A stretch of DNA of 64,000 nucleotides from Heterobilharzia americana (lineage: Eukaryota; Platyhelminthes; Trematoda; Strigeidida; Schistosomatidae). Shown here piece by piece: positions 53,035-63,939 of this stretch. Both the position numbers and the translations under genes were made by a program. Where the stretch lies: positions 41,759,491-41,823,490 of the forward strand of contig OX104130.1 of assembly GCA_944470555.2 (NCBI GenBank). The letters run 5' to 3'. Below the pieces are notes generated by a model that saw only the letters and a program-made list of their open reading frames with translations, was not told where the DNA came from and ran no database searches. Position 1 is the stretch's first letter. Every line of letters starts with the position of its first letter.

Positions 53035-53400
53035 ACTAGCTTCGAGAAGTATTCCGAAGTTCCAATGAGGAAGTCTTGACGGGTGGGGGCAAAGCCTGAT
53101 GGTCGTGAGGACAGTTACTCAACGATGACATTGGTTGGCGGTTGCGCTATATCATGAGCTGACAAAGTTGGAAATATGGACCATTGGCCCAGTGGCTCAA
53201 TGTTAACGTGCTGGCCACGGGACCTGAAGGTCGCGGGTTCGATCCCTGGCGGAGTCGCGGCTGCGCACTGCCGAGGGGTCCCATACTAGAACGAAACAAC
53301 TGTCTAGTGCTCCCAGGTCCCCTTTATTCCTTCAACTGATGTCAGTCTACGATGAATAACAACTTGAAATATTTCCAAATCCCCACAATTCCCTCAAGAT
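53035..53400 (+). mobile_element. tRNA-derived SINE, most complete copy
   Basis: Blocks in order: ttcgagaagtattccgaagt, gacagttactcaacgatgac, then the tRNA-like part with ccagtggctcaatgttaacg (A-box) and gcgggttcgatccctggcgg (B-box), then the tail cccatactagaacgaaacaa, ctgtctagtgctcccaggtc and ttcaactgatgtcagtctac. The same blocks occur on the minus strand at 6915-7265 and 7272-7575, and a tail fragment lies at 58288-58372. Confidence 0.8.
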
Positions 53401-53699
53401 TCATTTTTTGTCGAATCAACACCAAACACATGCAACAGGAATGACTCAGCACCTGTTCCGTATATGTAGGAAATCCTATTGCCCATAATCACAAAGAAGG
53501 CGAGAGATTTAGAACTATATAAACCATGTCTCAAAGTTGTTGAGCTATCTTGATATGACTCTTAACAATAAATTGTGTCCGAAACCTAATCCAGTAAATA
53601 ATGTTGTCCACTTTGTGATGCATCTAGTAAACCAATTAAAATGAACTTTCAGTCAAACTATGTTCATTATTATTTGTCTCGTGGGTTCCTATTGGAAAG

Positions 53700-55062
53700 T
53701 GGGGCTCCAGTAGCACGTCTCCATTTCACTCTCTTCTCTGTAGTCTTTTCTACCTCGCTTTACGACTGACCACTAGCTTTCATTTCTTCCTCACATCATC
53801 TCCTGCATGTCACCCCCCTACACCCAACTCGTTGTTTCCTTTTGAGTTCCACTTGACGGCCTGGCCTGGTGCATGATGTTACCAGTCGGCCTTCTCAGTG
53901 TATGCTCGATCTATCTCCACTTCCTTCTACTACTTATTTGTTGAGCGATGGCTTTTTGGTTGGGTCGTTCCCAGCCAGCCAGAGTTCCTTCTTGCTTATT
54001 CTCATTATTCTGGCCATCTGAGCTTCAGTAACGAGCGTAGGCAGTTGTTGATGGATGTCTGTAGTTTGTTGGAAATGCTTTTCGTAACGCGCCAAGTCTG
54101 GACCTTTTGGAAGCACTGACCTGTATGCTGAGTGCAGTAGATCTGCACACTAGTTTCAGGTAAATGAGGGCCTGTCTTGTTTTTCCTAACCTGGCTTCCA
54201 TATCCTTATCTGTGCCCCCTTTAGTTGGGACGATGCTGCCTAGGTAGATGAATGAGACTACTTCCTTTAACTTTCTTCTGTCGATGTGATCGGTGCTTGT
54301 TGTTATTGTTGTTGTTAGGGTTAGGTATCTTCATCACTTCTGTCTTCTGTACGTTCACCTGAAGTTGCATCCTCACTGCCCTGGCTCTTCTATAAGCTTG
54401 TTGGTTCTTGCCTGTAGATCTCCGAGTTTGTGCGACAAGACACTAGACATAAATCATCGACGAAATCCAAATCTACTACGCTCTTTTCATCGGTGCAGCG
54501 TATTTCCATTTCGCTTCTCAGGGTTTGCCGCATGATCCAGTCGACCACACTCAGGAAGATCATCGGTGATAGTAGGCGGCAACCACCTTATCTTACTCCC
54601 GTCTTCACTTCGAAGGCATCACTGAGATTTCCATTGTGAATCACTTGGCATGTAGCATCATTTAACATATAGCTGTTGAATGAAATTGATAAAGGTTTAT
54701 GGCACTGAAACCGTAGTGTTGAAGCAGTTTCCAAATTACTTCTCGGTCGATGTTGTCCAAGGCCTTCCTAAAGTCAATGAAGTTGAGGTAAGATGAAGAG
54801 TTGACTGCCATTCTACTCTCTGTTGCATGATGATGCACAGTGTAGCGTTGTGATTTGGTCCGCAGATGGTTTATACTTCCTGAATCAAGCCTATTCTGGT
54901 CGTAGTTTCGAATCCAGCACATCTTTTAGTCTCTCCAGGATGATGCAGCCTAATATTTTGCTTGCTTTGGGTGAACAAGGATGGAGCGTGATCGTGCGCC
55001 AGTTCTTTTAGAGGCTTAGGCCTCCCTTCTTCGGAGGTTTGACCAGATAGCCCTTCTTCCAA
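53700..55062 (-). pseudogene. Reverse transcriptase remnant of element A
   Basis: Minus-strand blocks: a KEGLSGQTSEEGRPKPLKE-like fingers region, FIDFRKALDNIDREVIWKLL (palm, about 54720-54800) and FVDDLCLVS (catalytic FVDD at 54453-54464), then ARYEKHFQQ and a C-terminal block to about 53700. The two catalytic aspartates survive, but stops and frameshifts elsewhere rule out activity. Confidence 0.8.
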
Positions 55063-55287
55063 TCAATGAGCAGATACATTTCCTTCCTTCAGAACCTTCT
55101 ACAGTGGTGGTGTAAGCATGTCCTTCCATCCAAACCTTCTGTAACTGGTGTGAGCGTGTTCGCTGTTGTCTCCGCGTCTGTTTTCAGTGCTTTTGGTGGA
55201 ATTCCATGTGGTCTTGCTGCTTTCCCGGATTTCAGGAGCTTTATGGCGTTCAGGACTTCACTTCTGCTTTTGTTGGAGTGTTTGCGT

Positions 55288-55853
55288 TCACTGGTAGTTC
55301 TGTGATTGGGTTGCTGGTAGTATTTCTGGACGAGTTGCAGGTGGTGGTGGTGGTCGATTCAGGAGTTCTTTCAAGTGGTCAGCCCGTTGTTTCATTAGTT
55401 TCTCCTTTTTGCTAACTAGGTTTTCTTCACTATCTTTCATTGGTTTCATCTGCGTTGATCTCTTCCCAGATAGTTTTTTGGTTATCCGATATAGTGTCGT
55501 CAGGTCTCTGTCTCCTACCTGCAGCCTGTTCTGCTTCGCTTGCAAGTGCGTCGTGGAAGTGTCTTTCGTGTTTGCGCGCGTACTCTTCTTCACTTCTTTG
55601 TCCAATGTAGTGTTTTATAGGTTGTATTCAGTTCATCTTTTCGTTGTTCATCTCTGCGCTGCACTGGTTTGTCTTCTGCTTCACCATCCTCCTTTCCCTT
55701 CTCTATCAGCTTACATATGTCCGTCGAGATCCATTCCCTGTCTTGCCTTTTCTTCTTCCTTCTTACTACGGTTATGCAGCAGGTTTCCTTCCATGTCTCT
55801 TCGAAAGAGTTCCAGTCTTCTTCCATGGAGGTTTCTTCAGGGATGTTGCTCAA
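55288..55853 (-). pseudogene. Inter-domain (EN-RT) remnant of element A
   Basis: Two overlapping frames carry the acidic/basic connector typical of this family: EDWNSFEETWKETC, DREWISTDICKLIE, then LDKEVKKSTRANTKD-like and KPMKDSEENLVSKKEKL. The frame changes near 55600. Confidence 0.75.
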
Positions 55854-56006
55854 TATCTCCCATTTCGTTGTGATGACTGACTCATGTGAAGATGTCCTTT
55901 GCAGTTCCGTCCTTCAGTTTCTGTTCTGAGTGTTCAACTTGAACTGTGTTCTATCACCAACTTGTTTCAATGCTTTCAAGTTGATTTTGAAGGTAGGTTC
56001 CTTGGA

Positions 56007-56310
56007 CTAGATAGTGAGTGGTGTGAACCTACATCTGCTCCTTTTCTTGATGTTGTGTCCAGTAGGTTGGCTGTGTCTCCACTTTCTTGAGATTGAGATG
56101 AAGTCGATCTGATTTTGAGTGTAGTGTGTCCATCTGGTGAATGGTGAAATCCATGTCACTCGCTTTGTGAATATGCTTGTGTTTGTACACACTGCCTCCA
56201 ACCACCAAATCGTTGAATGTGCAGAAGCCTGCAAACAGTTCTCCATTCTTGTTAGCAGGTTCAAATATTGTGCGGACATTCCATGTCTCCATCCTTACTT
56301 TCGCTTTCAC
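56007..56310 (-). pseudogene. Endonuclease remnant of element A, internally deleted
   Basis: The frame reads KVRMETWNVRTI and then abruptly NKNGELFAGFCTFNDLVVGG. The catalytic Asp/His-containing centre of the apurinic-type endonuclease, normally about 100 or more residues between these blocks, is missing. The downstream S-R-K-W region is also frame-broken. Confidence 0.8.
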
Positions 56311-56896
56311 CGAGAGAAGACATATCGGCAGATTTGCTTGACGAAGGCCTTAGCTAACCGGCGTCATTTTGTCTCTCCGATTCCAGTAGGGAATAAGTTC
56401 ACTTTTATTTTTTATATTTTCTTTGTGCTTTGAAGTTTCTTTAGCGGTTAGCTTGGTTTAGTGGGTTGGGGTTGGTAGCCCTATGCCCAACCTCCCCTCT
56501 TTATCCATCGTATGACCGGCTAGTAACTAGTGAACTAGTTACCTAGGCGAGGTTAACTTCGTCCATAGTCCACATAAATTCACTTATCATTCTGCTGGTT
56601 GAACCACGAGATGAACTGTTTATTCGGTCGCAATTTTGCTTCAACTACTTTGCTCAGCTGTCTTGTACGTGGAAAAAAGGCGTTACTATTCTACTTAGAT
56701 TCACTTGTCTTATTCCTAATTATAATTCAGGATCGTAGTTTTATTTTATAGATTTTTGTACGACACACGATTTTTATTCTCCTTTCTACTATAAATCAAC
56801 GTCGTAAGTTACTATACTGTTTGAATTAATGGAGTGTTGTTCATTTTCGTAACAGAGTTGCATTATTTTCTGTATCTTTTATGTTTATTTCTTCAG

Positions 56897-56974
56897 GGCT
56901 ACTTTCTAGGCGTTTCTGGTCAGAAACTTACTCGACGTCTGCGTGAAAATTTATTCGCATCTATGCTAAGACAG
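56897..56974 (+). CDS. ABCB transporter exon (TM8 end, GxxLTxRLR helix)
   Basis: The acceptor is tttcttcag. The donor reads gttggt, a weak site because +3 is T instead of A/G. The exon is 26 codons, phase 0/0. It encodes GYFLGVSGQKLTRRLRENLF and then ASMLRQ, matching the family's GExLTxRLRxxxFxxMLRQ segment that leads into intracellular loop 3. The next exon continues directly with EMAWHD, the family's D/E-x-x-W-x-D. Confidence 0.92.
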
Positions 56975-57099
56975 GTTGGTAAATATTTATTTTTACGTAT
57001 ATATTGACTAAATATTACTTGATATTTTGTATTCAAGATAAAACAGACGGACACAATCGACGCAGAACCGTGCACAGAAGTGCATCAAGTCAAATTGTG

Positions 57100-57540
57100 A
57101 CACCACAGTAGCATGCATGGAAGAAGTAAACAGAAGAATAGTGATTATTAACGTTGACGAAATTGTGAAGGTAGATGATAGAGGAGAAATAAATGAAGGT
57201 TAGTGAGTATGTTCAAACTTTAGAAAACGTCAAAGAGTGAATATATCTACTAAATTGTGACGACCGGTTTTCAACCATGTCACTAAGGCTCTCCAACTAT
57301 TGATTATTATCGTCTTCAAGACCTCCAACCAGGTGTTCTACACTTTCATATGGCGCTCACATCAATAGTCGGATACTTTATGGACTGGGCCTTTTCGAAC
57401 TCACTCAAATTTACCCTAGCATTGCACGTCGACGGTAGCTCGGCACGGTCAGTACATATCCAACCCTCCGAATACCTCGGCATGCAGTGTTATCTGAAAT
57501 AGGATTGAGGTGGAAGTAGCCTAAGGTTGACCAAACCAAG
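57100..57540 (-). pseudogene. RTE-like RT 3' end relic (minus)
   Basis: The layout and scattered identity match 42640-43070, including the shared stretch around tgttcaaactttagaaaacg and the block that encodes the GWG…WLE…MA-like C-terminus. It is more decayed than that copy. Confidence 0.6.
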
Positions 57541-58287
57541 ATGTAGCCACATGTTTCTAAAACTGGCAACTATTTCAAGGGAAGACAGCTATCAGAAATT
57601 AAATGTGATTGATGAACATTCATAATACTAGAAAGAAACCTTAAAAATCTACTTGAGTGTAAATTTAAGACTGTATAGTAACCGACTCTACAGTTATCAT
57701 ATACATTTTAGTTCCGAAACATACATACCAGGATACATACATAAATTATGGTGTTTTTCTAAGCTCACTGTCACTAATGGTTAGACTGTTCATTTTATTC
57801 TGCTCTGAAAAGTTGCCTTTCTTGGAATGTTGGAGATGATGCATAGGAAACTGTAGAGTCAGGTTTCACCTCGTAAAAATTAATATCCCCTCATATATCC
57901 TAACCACGATCATTCAATTTTAGATTTGAAGACTTTCTCACTGAGCTATTCGAGGTGATATTTACTTGCTAAAGCACTCTATCAGGCAGATTGGTTAACC
58001 AATGGACATTAGTTGGTAGATATCTTATAAAAGTTTCTTTTTGTTTTATCAGAGAATTGTATACGCAGTTGTTCACATTTCAGAGAAATTCATTCACGTA
58101 TTTAATTCATATAGTCACTTTAAGCTGAAACAATTGTGTATTTTGTAATATAATCATTAAAACAAATCGATCATATATCATCATTTTGTGCATGCATACG
58201 ATAAATATTCTTTGCCAGGGAAAACTCGTTAACAAAAAGTATACAAAGTTTGGATCAAGAAACCCATATTTCAGGTTGGTATTTATC

Positions 58288-58372
58288 ATGAACTGACATC
58301 AGTTGGAGAAACATTGGAAACCTGAGAGCACTGGACAGCTGTTTTATCCCAGTATGAGACTCAGCAGTGCGC
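58288..58372 (-). repeat. SINE tail fragment
   Basis: gaactgacatcagttggaga, aacattggaaacctgagagc and actggacagctgttttatcc match the minus-oriented tails at 6915-7010 and 7320-7380. The copy is truncated before the tRNA-like part. Confidence 0.8.
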
Positions 58373-58579
58373 ACCCATATTTACATGGAGGGTGCAAACG
58401 GAACTGCACCTAGGTCAACTTCATTCATTCAGTGTACATAAATCTGTATTGAACTGTCGGTACTTTTTTAAATTACCACATCCTGTGTATAATTTAGTAT
58501 AAAACGACTATTTATAGGCAAGTTTGCTTATATATTTCATCATAAAAAGAACAGTCCAACCGTCAGCCCAAACCTAAAT

Positions 58580-59050
58580 AGGACGCTAATGTCCATCCTT
58601 GAACTGTCATCGAAGGCTGTTTCAAACCTGAAATAATACAAAGCATCAGGACCTAATAGTTTGCTATCAGAAGTTAACTACTGGATAGAGTAACGGAGGT
58701 ACTAGGAAGCATATGGAAACGAAAGGTATTCCTTTCAGGATGGCTTACATCACTGGTCATTCCAATTAAAAGAAAGAAGAGAAGTCATCCTGTGATGATT
58801 TTAGTGGTGATCAGTTTAACTAAGCTCACGTCCAAGATCCTGGAGTATAAAGTCATCTGAAGCCCAACTGGAGCTGAAGAATAGCAAATTCGAGGAAATC
58901 AGGCAGATTTCAGACCTGGAAGACAATTCATCGGTCAGATTTTCACCATTTTTCAGGTTTTTTAACACAAGCATACTTACTGGTGACTGACATTTGCCAT
59001 ATTTCTAGACTCTGTCAAGCTTAGTGTTATGGCAGTGTTTGACTGTGGAA
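58580..59050 (+). pseudogene. RTE-like RT fingers/palm fragment
   Basis: Reading through stops gives KASGPDSLLSEVNYW-like, then NQADFRPGRQFIGQIFTIFQ, matching the family's AGFRPGRGCIDQIFTLRQ. This is the part upstream of the region preserved at 29400-30750. The two could be pieces of one family. Confidence 0.75.
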
Positions 59051-59119
59051 GGAGCACTGATGATGTTTAATTTATTTATTGATTCGTTTTTATTCAATAC
59101 TTGAGTTTCATCACTTTAT

Positions 59120-59290
59120 TTACTACTAATTGGTTGATGGTGTCTAGCAGTGGAATCCAAATCGTCAACTTTGTCCTATTTCGTAGACTTTTAGTTTGAT
59201 GTACCTGCATCTCACAAAGTGGTGTTCCCTCAACCACGTCATTCGAAACCCATCTACTTTGAATACCGGAGCATTATCTTCCAGGTTACT
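59120..59290 (-). repeat. Sm-alpha-like SINE fragment with eroded hammerhead region (minus)
   Basis: The + strand reads agcagtggaatccaaatcgt, ttgtcctatttcgtagactt and gatgtacctgcatctcaca, which follow the order of the antisense form of the schistosome hammerhead SINE. The core positions are too changed to form the ribozyme. Confidence 0.6.
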
Positions 59291-59486
59291 TAATCATGTG
59301 AGCCATCTCTTTTACAAGACATGTCAGTTGTTGTGTTTTGAGACTTACAATTTTCTGTTGTCTATTTTTCTGGACAGAATTGATCGGTTTCTGTTAGAAT
59401 GAGCTGGTTAAACGAATGCTTTGAGATTTCATTATTCAACGTATAGTCAATATTCTTTTTTAAATTTTACAATATCTTTACTGCAG

Positions 59487-59714
59487 GAAATGGCATGGCA
59501 TGATAGACCAGAAAACCATCCACCCAGTCTATTAGTTATGTTAACATCAGATGCAAATAAAGTGAATACACTATGTGGTACCTCATTAGGTCGTTTAATT
59601 GAATCAATTGTCCTAGTGTTGATTTCACTAACTATCGGTCTCGTTTATAACTGGAAGTTGACCTTGGTAGTGTTTTTTTTCTTCCCTGTGATTATGCTGT
59701 CAGGTTATCTACAG
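59487..59714 (+). CDS. ABCB transporter exon (ICL3, TM9-TM10); last exon in the window
   Basis: The acceptor is tttactgcag and the donor gtatgt. The exon is 76 codons, phase 0/0. It encodes EMAWHDRPENHPPSLLVMLT and SDANKVNTLCGTSLGRLIES (coupling region; compare LTTRLANDAxxVxGxxGxRL) and two hydrophobic helices with the conserved YNWKLTL turn. The family usually has T-G at the site where this protein has PPS. The gene continues beyond 59714, and no further exon is recognisable before the window end. Confidence 0.94.
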
Positions 59715-60259
59715 GTATGTTACTTCTGTGATATTTGTAGCTTCTGTTTGTTGGAGAACTATTTAGTTCTAACTATATACCATTTTAATTTCTGTTCTAC
59801 TTATTCTACTGTATTTTGAATAGTTATAAATTTTTCGGTGTTTAATAAATAAATAATAAATAAATAAACTACACTTGATCGATTAATCACCTAAAACTAA
59901 AATATGAAACTGACTTGTTATGTATGCACTACATATATTTGCGTGCTACCTTCGGAATCTACCTGCTGGTTGTGTTTTGAATTTATAAGCTGTCATACTA
60001 AGTCACCTTACTGCTCATTAAACTTTAATTTTTGAATATCTCACTTGTGAAGTATCTAGCTACTTTTGTGTTCTCAAGTCACTATAACTCAACAGTTATC
60101 CGGGATTTCATGTGCACTGGTCCATGAACCATACCTATTTTGTGTCTATGTATGTTAATGTTACTAACTGCATTCTCAAATCTTGATAGGTGATGAATGG
60201 TCCCTCTCGATGACCTTTTAGGTGAAAATTGAGTCCCTTAAACAAGTAAGAAGTGGCTA

Positions 60260-60440
60260 TCGTTGCTCGGTGGTGTAGTGGACAACGCTCTAGCGTTTGA
60301 AGGGATCGGTCTTGAGTTCGAATCTTGGTGAGAACCCATCACTGACTGGAAGGCAGGTGCATTCAGCTGACGAGTCTCAAGTAGGACGAAGTGCGCATAT
60401 CCCAATAGAGACCGATCAATCGGATTCAATCAACGATGGT
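60260..60440 (+). mobile_element. Sm-alpha-type tRNA-derived SINE with hammerhead-like domain
   Basis: The pol III head gctcggtggtgtagtggaca (A-box around 60270-60282) and gagttcgaatc (B-box, 60314-60324) are followed by caggtgcattcagctgacga. This is the arrangement of the schistosome hammerhead SINE: tRNA-like promoter, then ribozyme. The element ends near 60440. Confidence 0.8.
60364..60402 (+). ncRNA. Hammerhead ribozyme remnant
   Basis: CTGACGAG (60367-60374) is intact. Stem II GTCT/GGAC keeps pairing with one wobble. GAAG (60388-60391) replaces GAAA. Stem III gtgc/gcat (60391-60398) still pairs, with A at the cleavage position (60399). Stem I (CAG against tccca) is lost. Self-cleavage is unlikely, or weak at best. 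Confidence 0.65.
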
Positions 60441-60826
60441 ATAATACAAGCAGTGATACTAATGTAAATATATATTTAAAATTGAGCAACTTGAAAACAA
60501 TGTTAATGGATCCAGTTTAGTGCAAATCTAGTCTCCGCAACACCATTCGAGTGATCGAAAGATGCGATGACGACAATACCTGAGGGGTACTGCCGTAGAA
60601 TAGATTGCTAACATATTTGGAAGTAGTAGATGGGTTCCAAAAACAATCTATCAGCGCTGAGCTTGGGCAGAAATGGAAACAGGAAGAACATGGCAGAAGC
60701 GGGTGAATGTAAATTTCAACGCCGGTGGCACCCAAGTTACAAAAATCGTATTCGTAGGAGATTGGGGATTCCAAATGAACAATCTCTTGTTAGAGAAAAT
60801 GCCATGAAGAAACAATATATGTTGTG

Positions 60827-60968
60827 ATGCCCCAGTTGTGTATAAAACACTATTATCGATCCAAACATTTTAACGTGTCATTCCCACATTATTTTTACGG
60901 TATGACTAATAATCTATTTCTGCCCCCATTGTAATGTAATTTGCTGATTGGTTAACTTTTACTCTTAA
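60827..60968. repeat. Dispersed repeat, copy 2
   Basis: Partner of 25147-25295 (same start ttgtgatgccccagt and same end ttactctta). Element B inserted immediately next to its end. Confidence 0.75.
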
Positions 60969-60984
60969 ATAATAATAATAATAA

Positions 60985-61167
60985 TTAGTCCCTTGGGTTC
61001 CTAATGGAACATAGGGCTTCAGTAGCACGTCTCCAGTGAACTCTGTTCGCCGAAATTTTTTCAACCTGGTTCCACGACAGCCCACAACCTCCCATTTCTT
61101 CCTCGCACGATCTCCTCCATATCACCCTCGGACGTGCAACTCGTCGTTTCCCGTGGGGATTCCACAC
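60985..61167 (-). pseudogene. C-terminal block of element B ORF
   Basis: MWNPHGKRRVARPRVIWRRS continues to SWNQVEKISANRVHWRRATE and ALCSIRNPRD, directly before the 3' tail. This block is diagnostic of RTE-like ORF ends in flatworms. Confidence 0.85.
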
Positions 61168-61492
61168 GCATGATGTCCCCAGTCGGCCTTCTCAGTGTAT
61201 GCCCAATCCATCTCCACTTCCTTCTACATATTTGTTGAGCGATAGGTTCTTGGTTGGTTCGTTGCCAGCCAGAGTTCCTTGTTGCTTATTCTCATTATTC
61301 TGGCCATCTGATCTTCAGTAGCGAGTCAGGGTAAGCAGTTGTTGATGAATGTCTGTAGTTTATTGGAAATGCCTTTCGTAACGCGCCAAGTCTCTGAGCC
61401 ATACAGAGGCACTGACTTGATGTTGGTGTTGAAAATCCGGATCTTGTTCACTCTTTGTGGTGAGTGTAGAAGATCTCCACACTGGTTTCAGA

Positions 61493-62563
61493 CTAATGAA
61501 CGCCTGTCCGGCTGTCTTTCTGATCCTGGCTGGCTTTGGCATCCTCATCTGTGCCTGTGCCGCCTGTAGTTGAAACAGTGCTTCGTAGATAGGTGAAGGA
61601 GGTTACTTCCTTTGAGTTTCTCCCGTTGATGGTGATAGGAGTTTGTTGTTGTTGTTGGAGTTGTTGGTGCGGTATCTTCATCACCTGTGTCTTCTCTATA
61701 TTCACCTGAAGAAAGTCCCGTCTTCGCTGCCTCTTCTGCCAACTTGTTAGTTTTCGCCTGTAGATCTTCAAGTTTGTGTGACATCAGACACAAGTCATCG
61801 TTGGCGAAATCCAGATCTTCTAGGTTCTTTTCCGCAGTCCATTGTATCCTCCTCTTCTCGCTCCTTACAGTTTGTTGCATGATCTAGTCCAACACAATCA
61901 GGAATATGATGGGGGATAGTAGGCAACCTTGTTTCACTCCTGTCTTCACTTCAAAAACATCACTGAGCTGGGCTGTCCATTGTGAATTACTTGGCTGGCA
62001 TGTGGCGTCTTCATATAGTTGTTGAATGAGGCGGATAAAGGTTTGTGGTATTCTGTAGTAATGAAGCAGTTTCCAAATTACCTCTCTGTCGACGCTGTCA
62101 AAGGCCTTCTCAAAGTCGATAAAGTTGAGGTGTAGAGTTGACTGCCATTCTGTGTTCTGTTCTATGATGATGCGAAGCGTTGCAATTTGATCGGCACATG
62201 ATTTGTACTTCCTGAATCCAGCCAGCCAGCCTGTTCGGGTCTTAGTTTTGAATCCAGTGCATCCTTAAGCCTCTCCAGGATGACGCGGCTTAATATTTTG
62301 CTTGCTTTGGGTGGACAGGAGAGTGATTCCGCACCAGTTCTTGCATACACTGTGGTCGCCCTTCTTCGGAGTTTGACAAGGTAACCCTTCTTCCAACCAA
62401 TGGCCAGGTACCTTCTCTTCCTTCCACAGCTTTTGCAATAGTGGTGTGAGCATGTCCTCTGTTGTCTGTTGTCTGCGTCTGTTCTCAGTGCTTCTGGTGG
62501 GATCCCATCTGGTCGTGCTGCTTTCCCGCATTTCAGTAGCTTTATGGTGTTCAGGACTTCCAC
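61493..62563 (-). pseudogene. Reverse transcriptase domain of element B (frameshifted)
   Basis: Blocks in order: LNTIKLLKCGKAARPDGIPP, KASKILSRVILERLKDALDS, KLRPEQAGW, a palm block around 62040-62130, LEDLDFANDDLCLMSHKLED (61780-61830) and LAEEAAKTGL. The catalytic FADD box has an in-frame extra Asn (FANDD). Stops and frame shifts surround it. Confidence 0.85.
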
Positions 62564-62582
62564 TTTTGTTGAGGTTTTATGT

Positions 62583-63092
62583 TCACTTGTAGTTCAGCGG
62601 CTGGGCTGTAGGTGGTATTTCTGGACGAAGTGCAGGTGTTGATGGTGGTAGATTCAAGAGCTTCTTGAAGTGGTGAGCCCATCGTTTCCTCTGTTTCTCT
62701 TCTTTCGTAACTAAATTTCCTTCTCCATCTTTTATTGGTTTCATCTGTGTCGGTCTCTTCCCAGATAGCAACCTGGTTATTTGATATGGTGTTGTCAGGT
62801 CTCTTTTACCTGCAGCCTGTTCTGCTTCACTTGCCAGTGTTTCGTAGAAGTGTCTTTTGTCTTTGCGTGCACTCTTCTTCACTTCTTTATCCAATGTTTT
62901 ATACATTGTGCTCAGTTCCTCTTGTCGTTGTGTATCCTTGCACTGGTTTATCTTCTGTTTCACCATCCTCCTCTCATCTATCAGCTTCCATGTATCCGTC
63001 GAGATCCATTCCCTGTCTTCTTTCTTCTTCCTTCCTAATATTGTGCAGGTTTCTTTCCACATAGCTTTCAAAGACTTCCAGTGTTCTTCCAC
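62583..63092 (-). pseudogene. Inter-domain region of element B
   Basis: A 169-codon open stretch: MEEHWKSLKAMWKETCT, EDREWISTDTWKLIDE, LDKEVKKSARKDKRHFYETL, QITRLLSGKRPTQMKPIKDG, KEEKQRKRWAHHFKKLLN. This is the EN-RT connector of the family, well preserved. Confidence 0.85.
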
Positions 63093-63939
63093 ACAGGTTT
63101 CTTCAGGGCTGTTCCTCGATATCTCCCATTTTGTCTTGATGGCTGCCGTGAAGATTCCTTTGTAGTTTTGTCCTTCAGTTTCCGAGTGTTGTACTTGAAT
63201 TGAGGTCTATCACCAGCTTCCTTGAAGGCTTTCAACTTGGTTTGGTTCCTTGCACTGGATAGTGGGTGGAGTGAGCCTACATCTGCTCCTCTTCTTGACC
63301 TTGTGTTAAGTAGACTGCGTCTCCACTTTCTTGAGATTGAGATAAAGTCGATTTGATTTTTAGCGTGTCCATCTGGTGAACGTTGAAATCCATGTCGCTT
63401 TGTGGATATCCTTGTGCTTGAACACACTGCCTCACCTCCAATCATCAAATCGTCGAATGCACAGAATTCTGCAAACAATTCTCCATTCTCGTTCATCACC
63501 TCACCGAGCGCTCGTCGACCCATGGTTAGTTTTCTTCCTGTGTTGTCCCCTCTTAGTTTGGCATTCATGTCACCCATTAGAATTTTGATATCGCCAACTG
63601 AGTTGTAGTCTTGTCCAGTGTTGATTGAAGTTGTCTGTAGAATTCCTCTTTCTTCTCTTGCTCTGCATTATTTGTAGGTGTGTAGCGTGGCATTGTATGA
63701 TTGTGACCTTCCTTCCTTTTGAGTTGAACCTTGCTGTTATGATCCTGCAAGAGGAGATTGGTTCCCACTGCATGAGAGCCTTCGATGCTGTTGGGGACAT
63801 CATGATAGCCACTCCATGATTCAGTGTGCTCGTGGTTGTCGTCTGGGTGACAATATCGGGTTAGATTATTGATTCTCCAGTTGACAGTTTGGAGAGTCCA
63901 CTCCCATTGCATCTGCTTTCGCAGATTCCTAGCACCCAA
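63068..63939 (-). pseudogene. Endonuclease domain of element B (frameshifted)
   Basis: Minus-strand frames show SKALMQWEPISSCRIITARF then FNSKGRKVTIIQC, a second frame TPTNNAEQEKKEEFYRQLQS, then MGDMNAKLRGDNTGRKL with the GD-N catalytic block, NENGELFAEFCAFDDLMIGG and KNQIDFISISRKWRRSL. At least two frame changes are needed. It is more complete than in element A. Confidence 0.85.

Larger units (their letters stand above)
53660..56575 (-). mobile_element. RTE-like non-LTR retrotransposon A (dead, near full length)
   Basis: On the minus strand the element runs from a 5' UTR near 56575 to a 3' end at about 53660 next to a short ATT-type tail. It carries an endonuclease start (METWNVRT), a large internal deletion that jumps to NENGELFAGFC, RT blocks, and a C-terminal block. 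Frameshifts are frequent. It belongs to the same family as element B (60966-64000). Schistosomes have an RTE-clade element called SR2, and this may be related; identity was not tested. Confidence 0.85.
51498..56896 (+). other. Intron (5.4 kb) with SINE and RTE-like element
   Basis: The borders are gtcagt and tttcttcag. It contains the repeats at 51625-51830 and 53035-53400 and the RTE-like element 53660-56575. 51850-53030 has no clear element apart from a weak match near 52385-52520 to the 35640-35860 relic. Confidence 0.85.
56975..59486 (+). other. Intron (2.5 kb) before the TM9-TM10 exon
   Basis: Weak donor gttggt, good acceptor tttactgcag. It holds relics at 57100-57540 (minus RT 3' end), 58288-58372 (SINE tail), 58580-59050 (+ RT) and 59120-59290 (Sm-alpha-like, minus). 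57550-58280 shows nothing recognisable. Confidence 0.85.
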
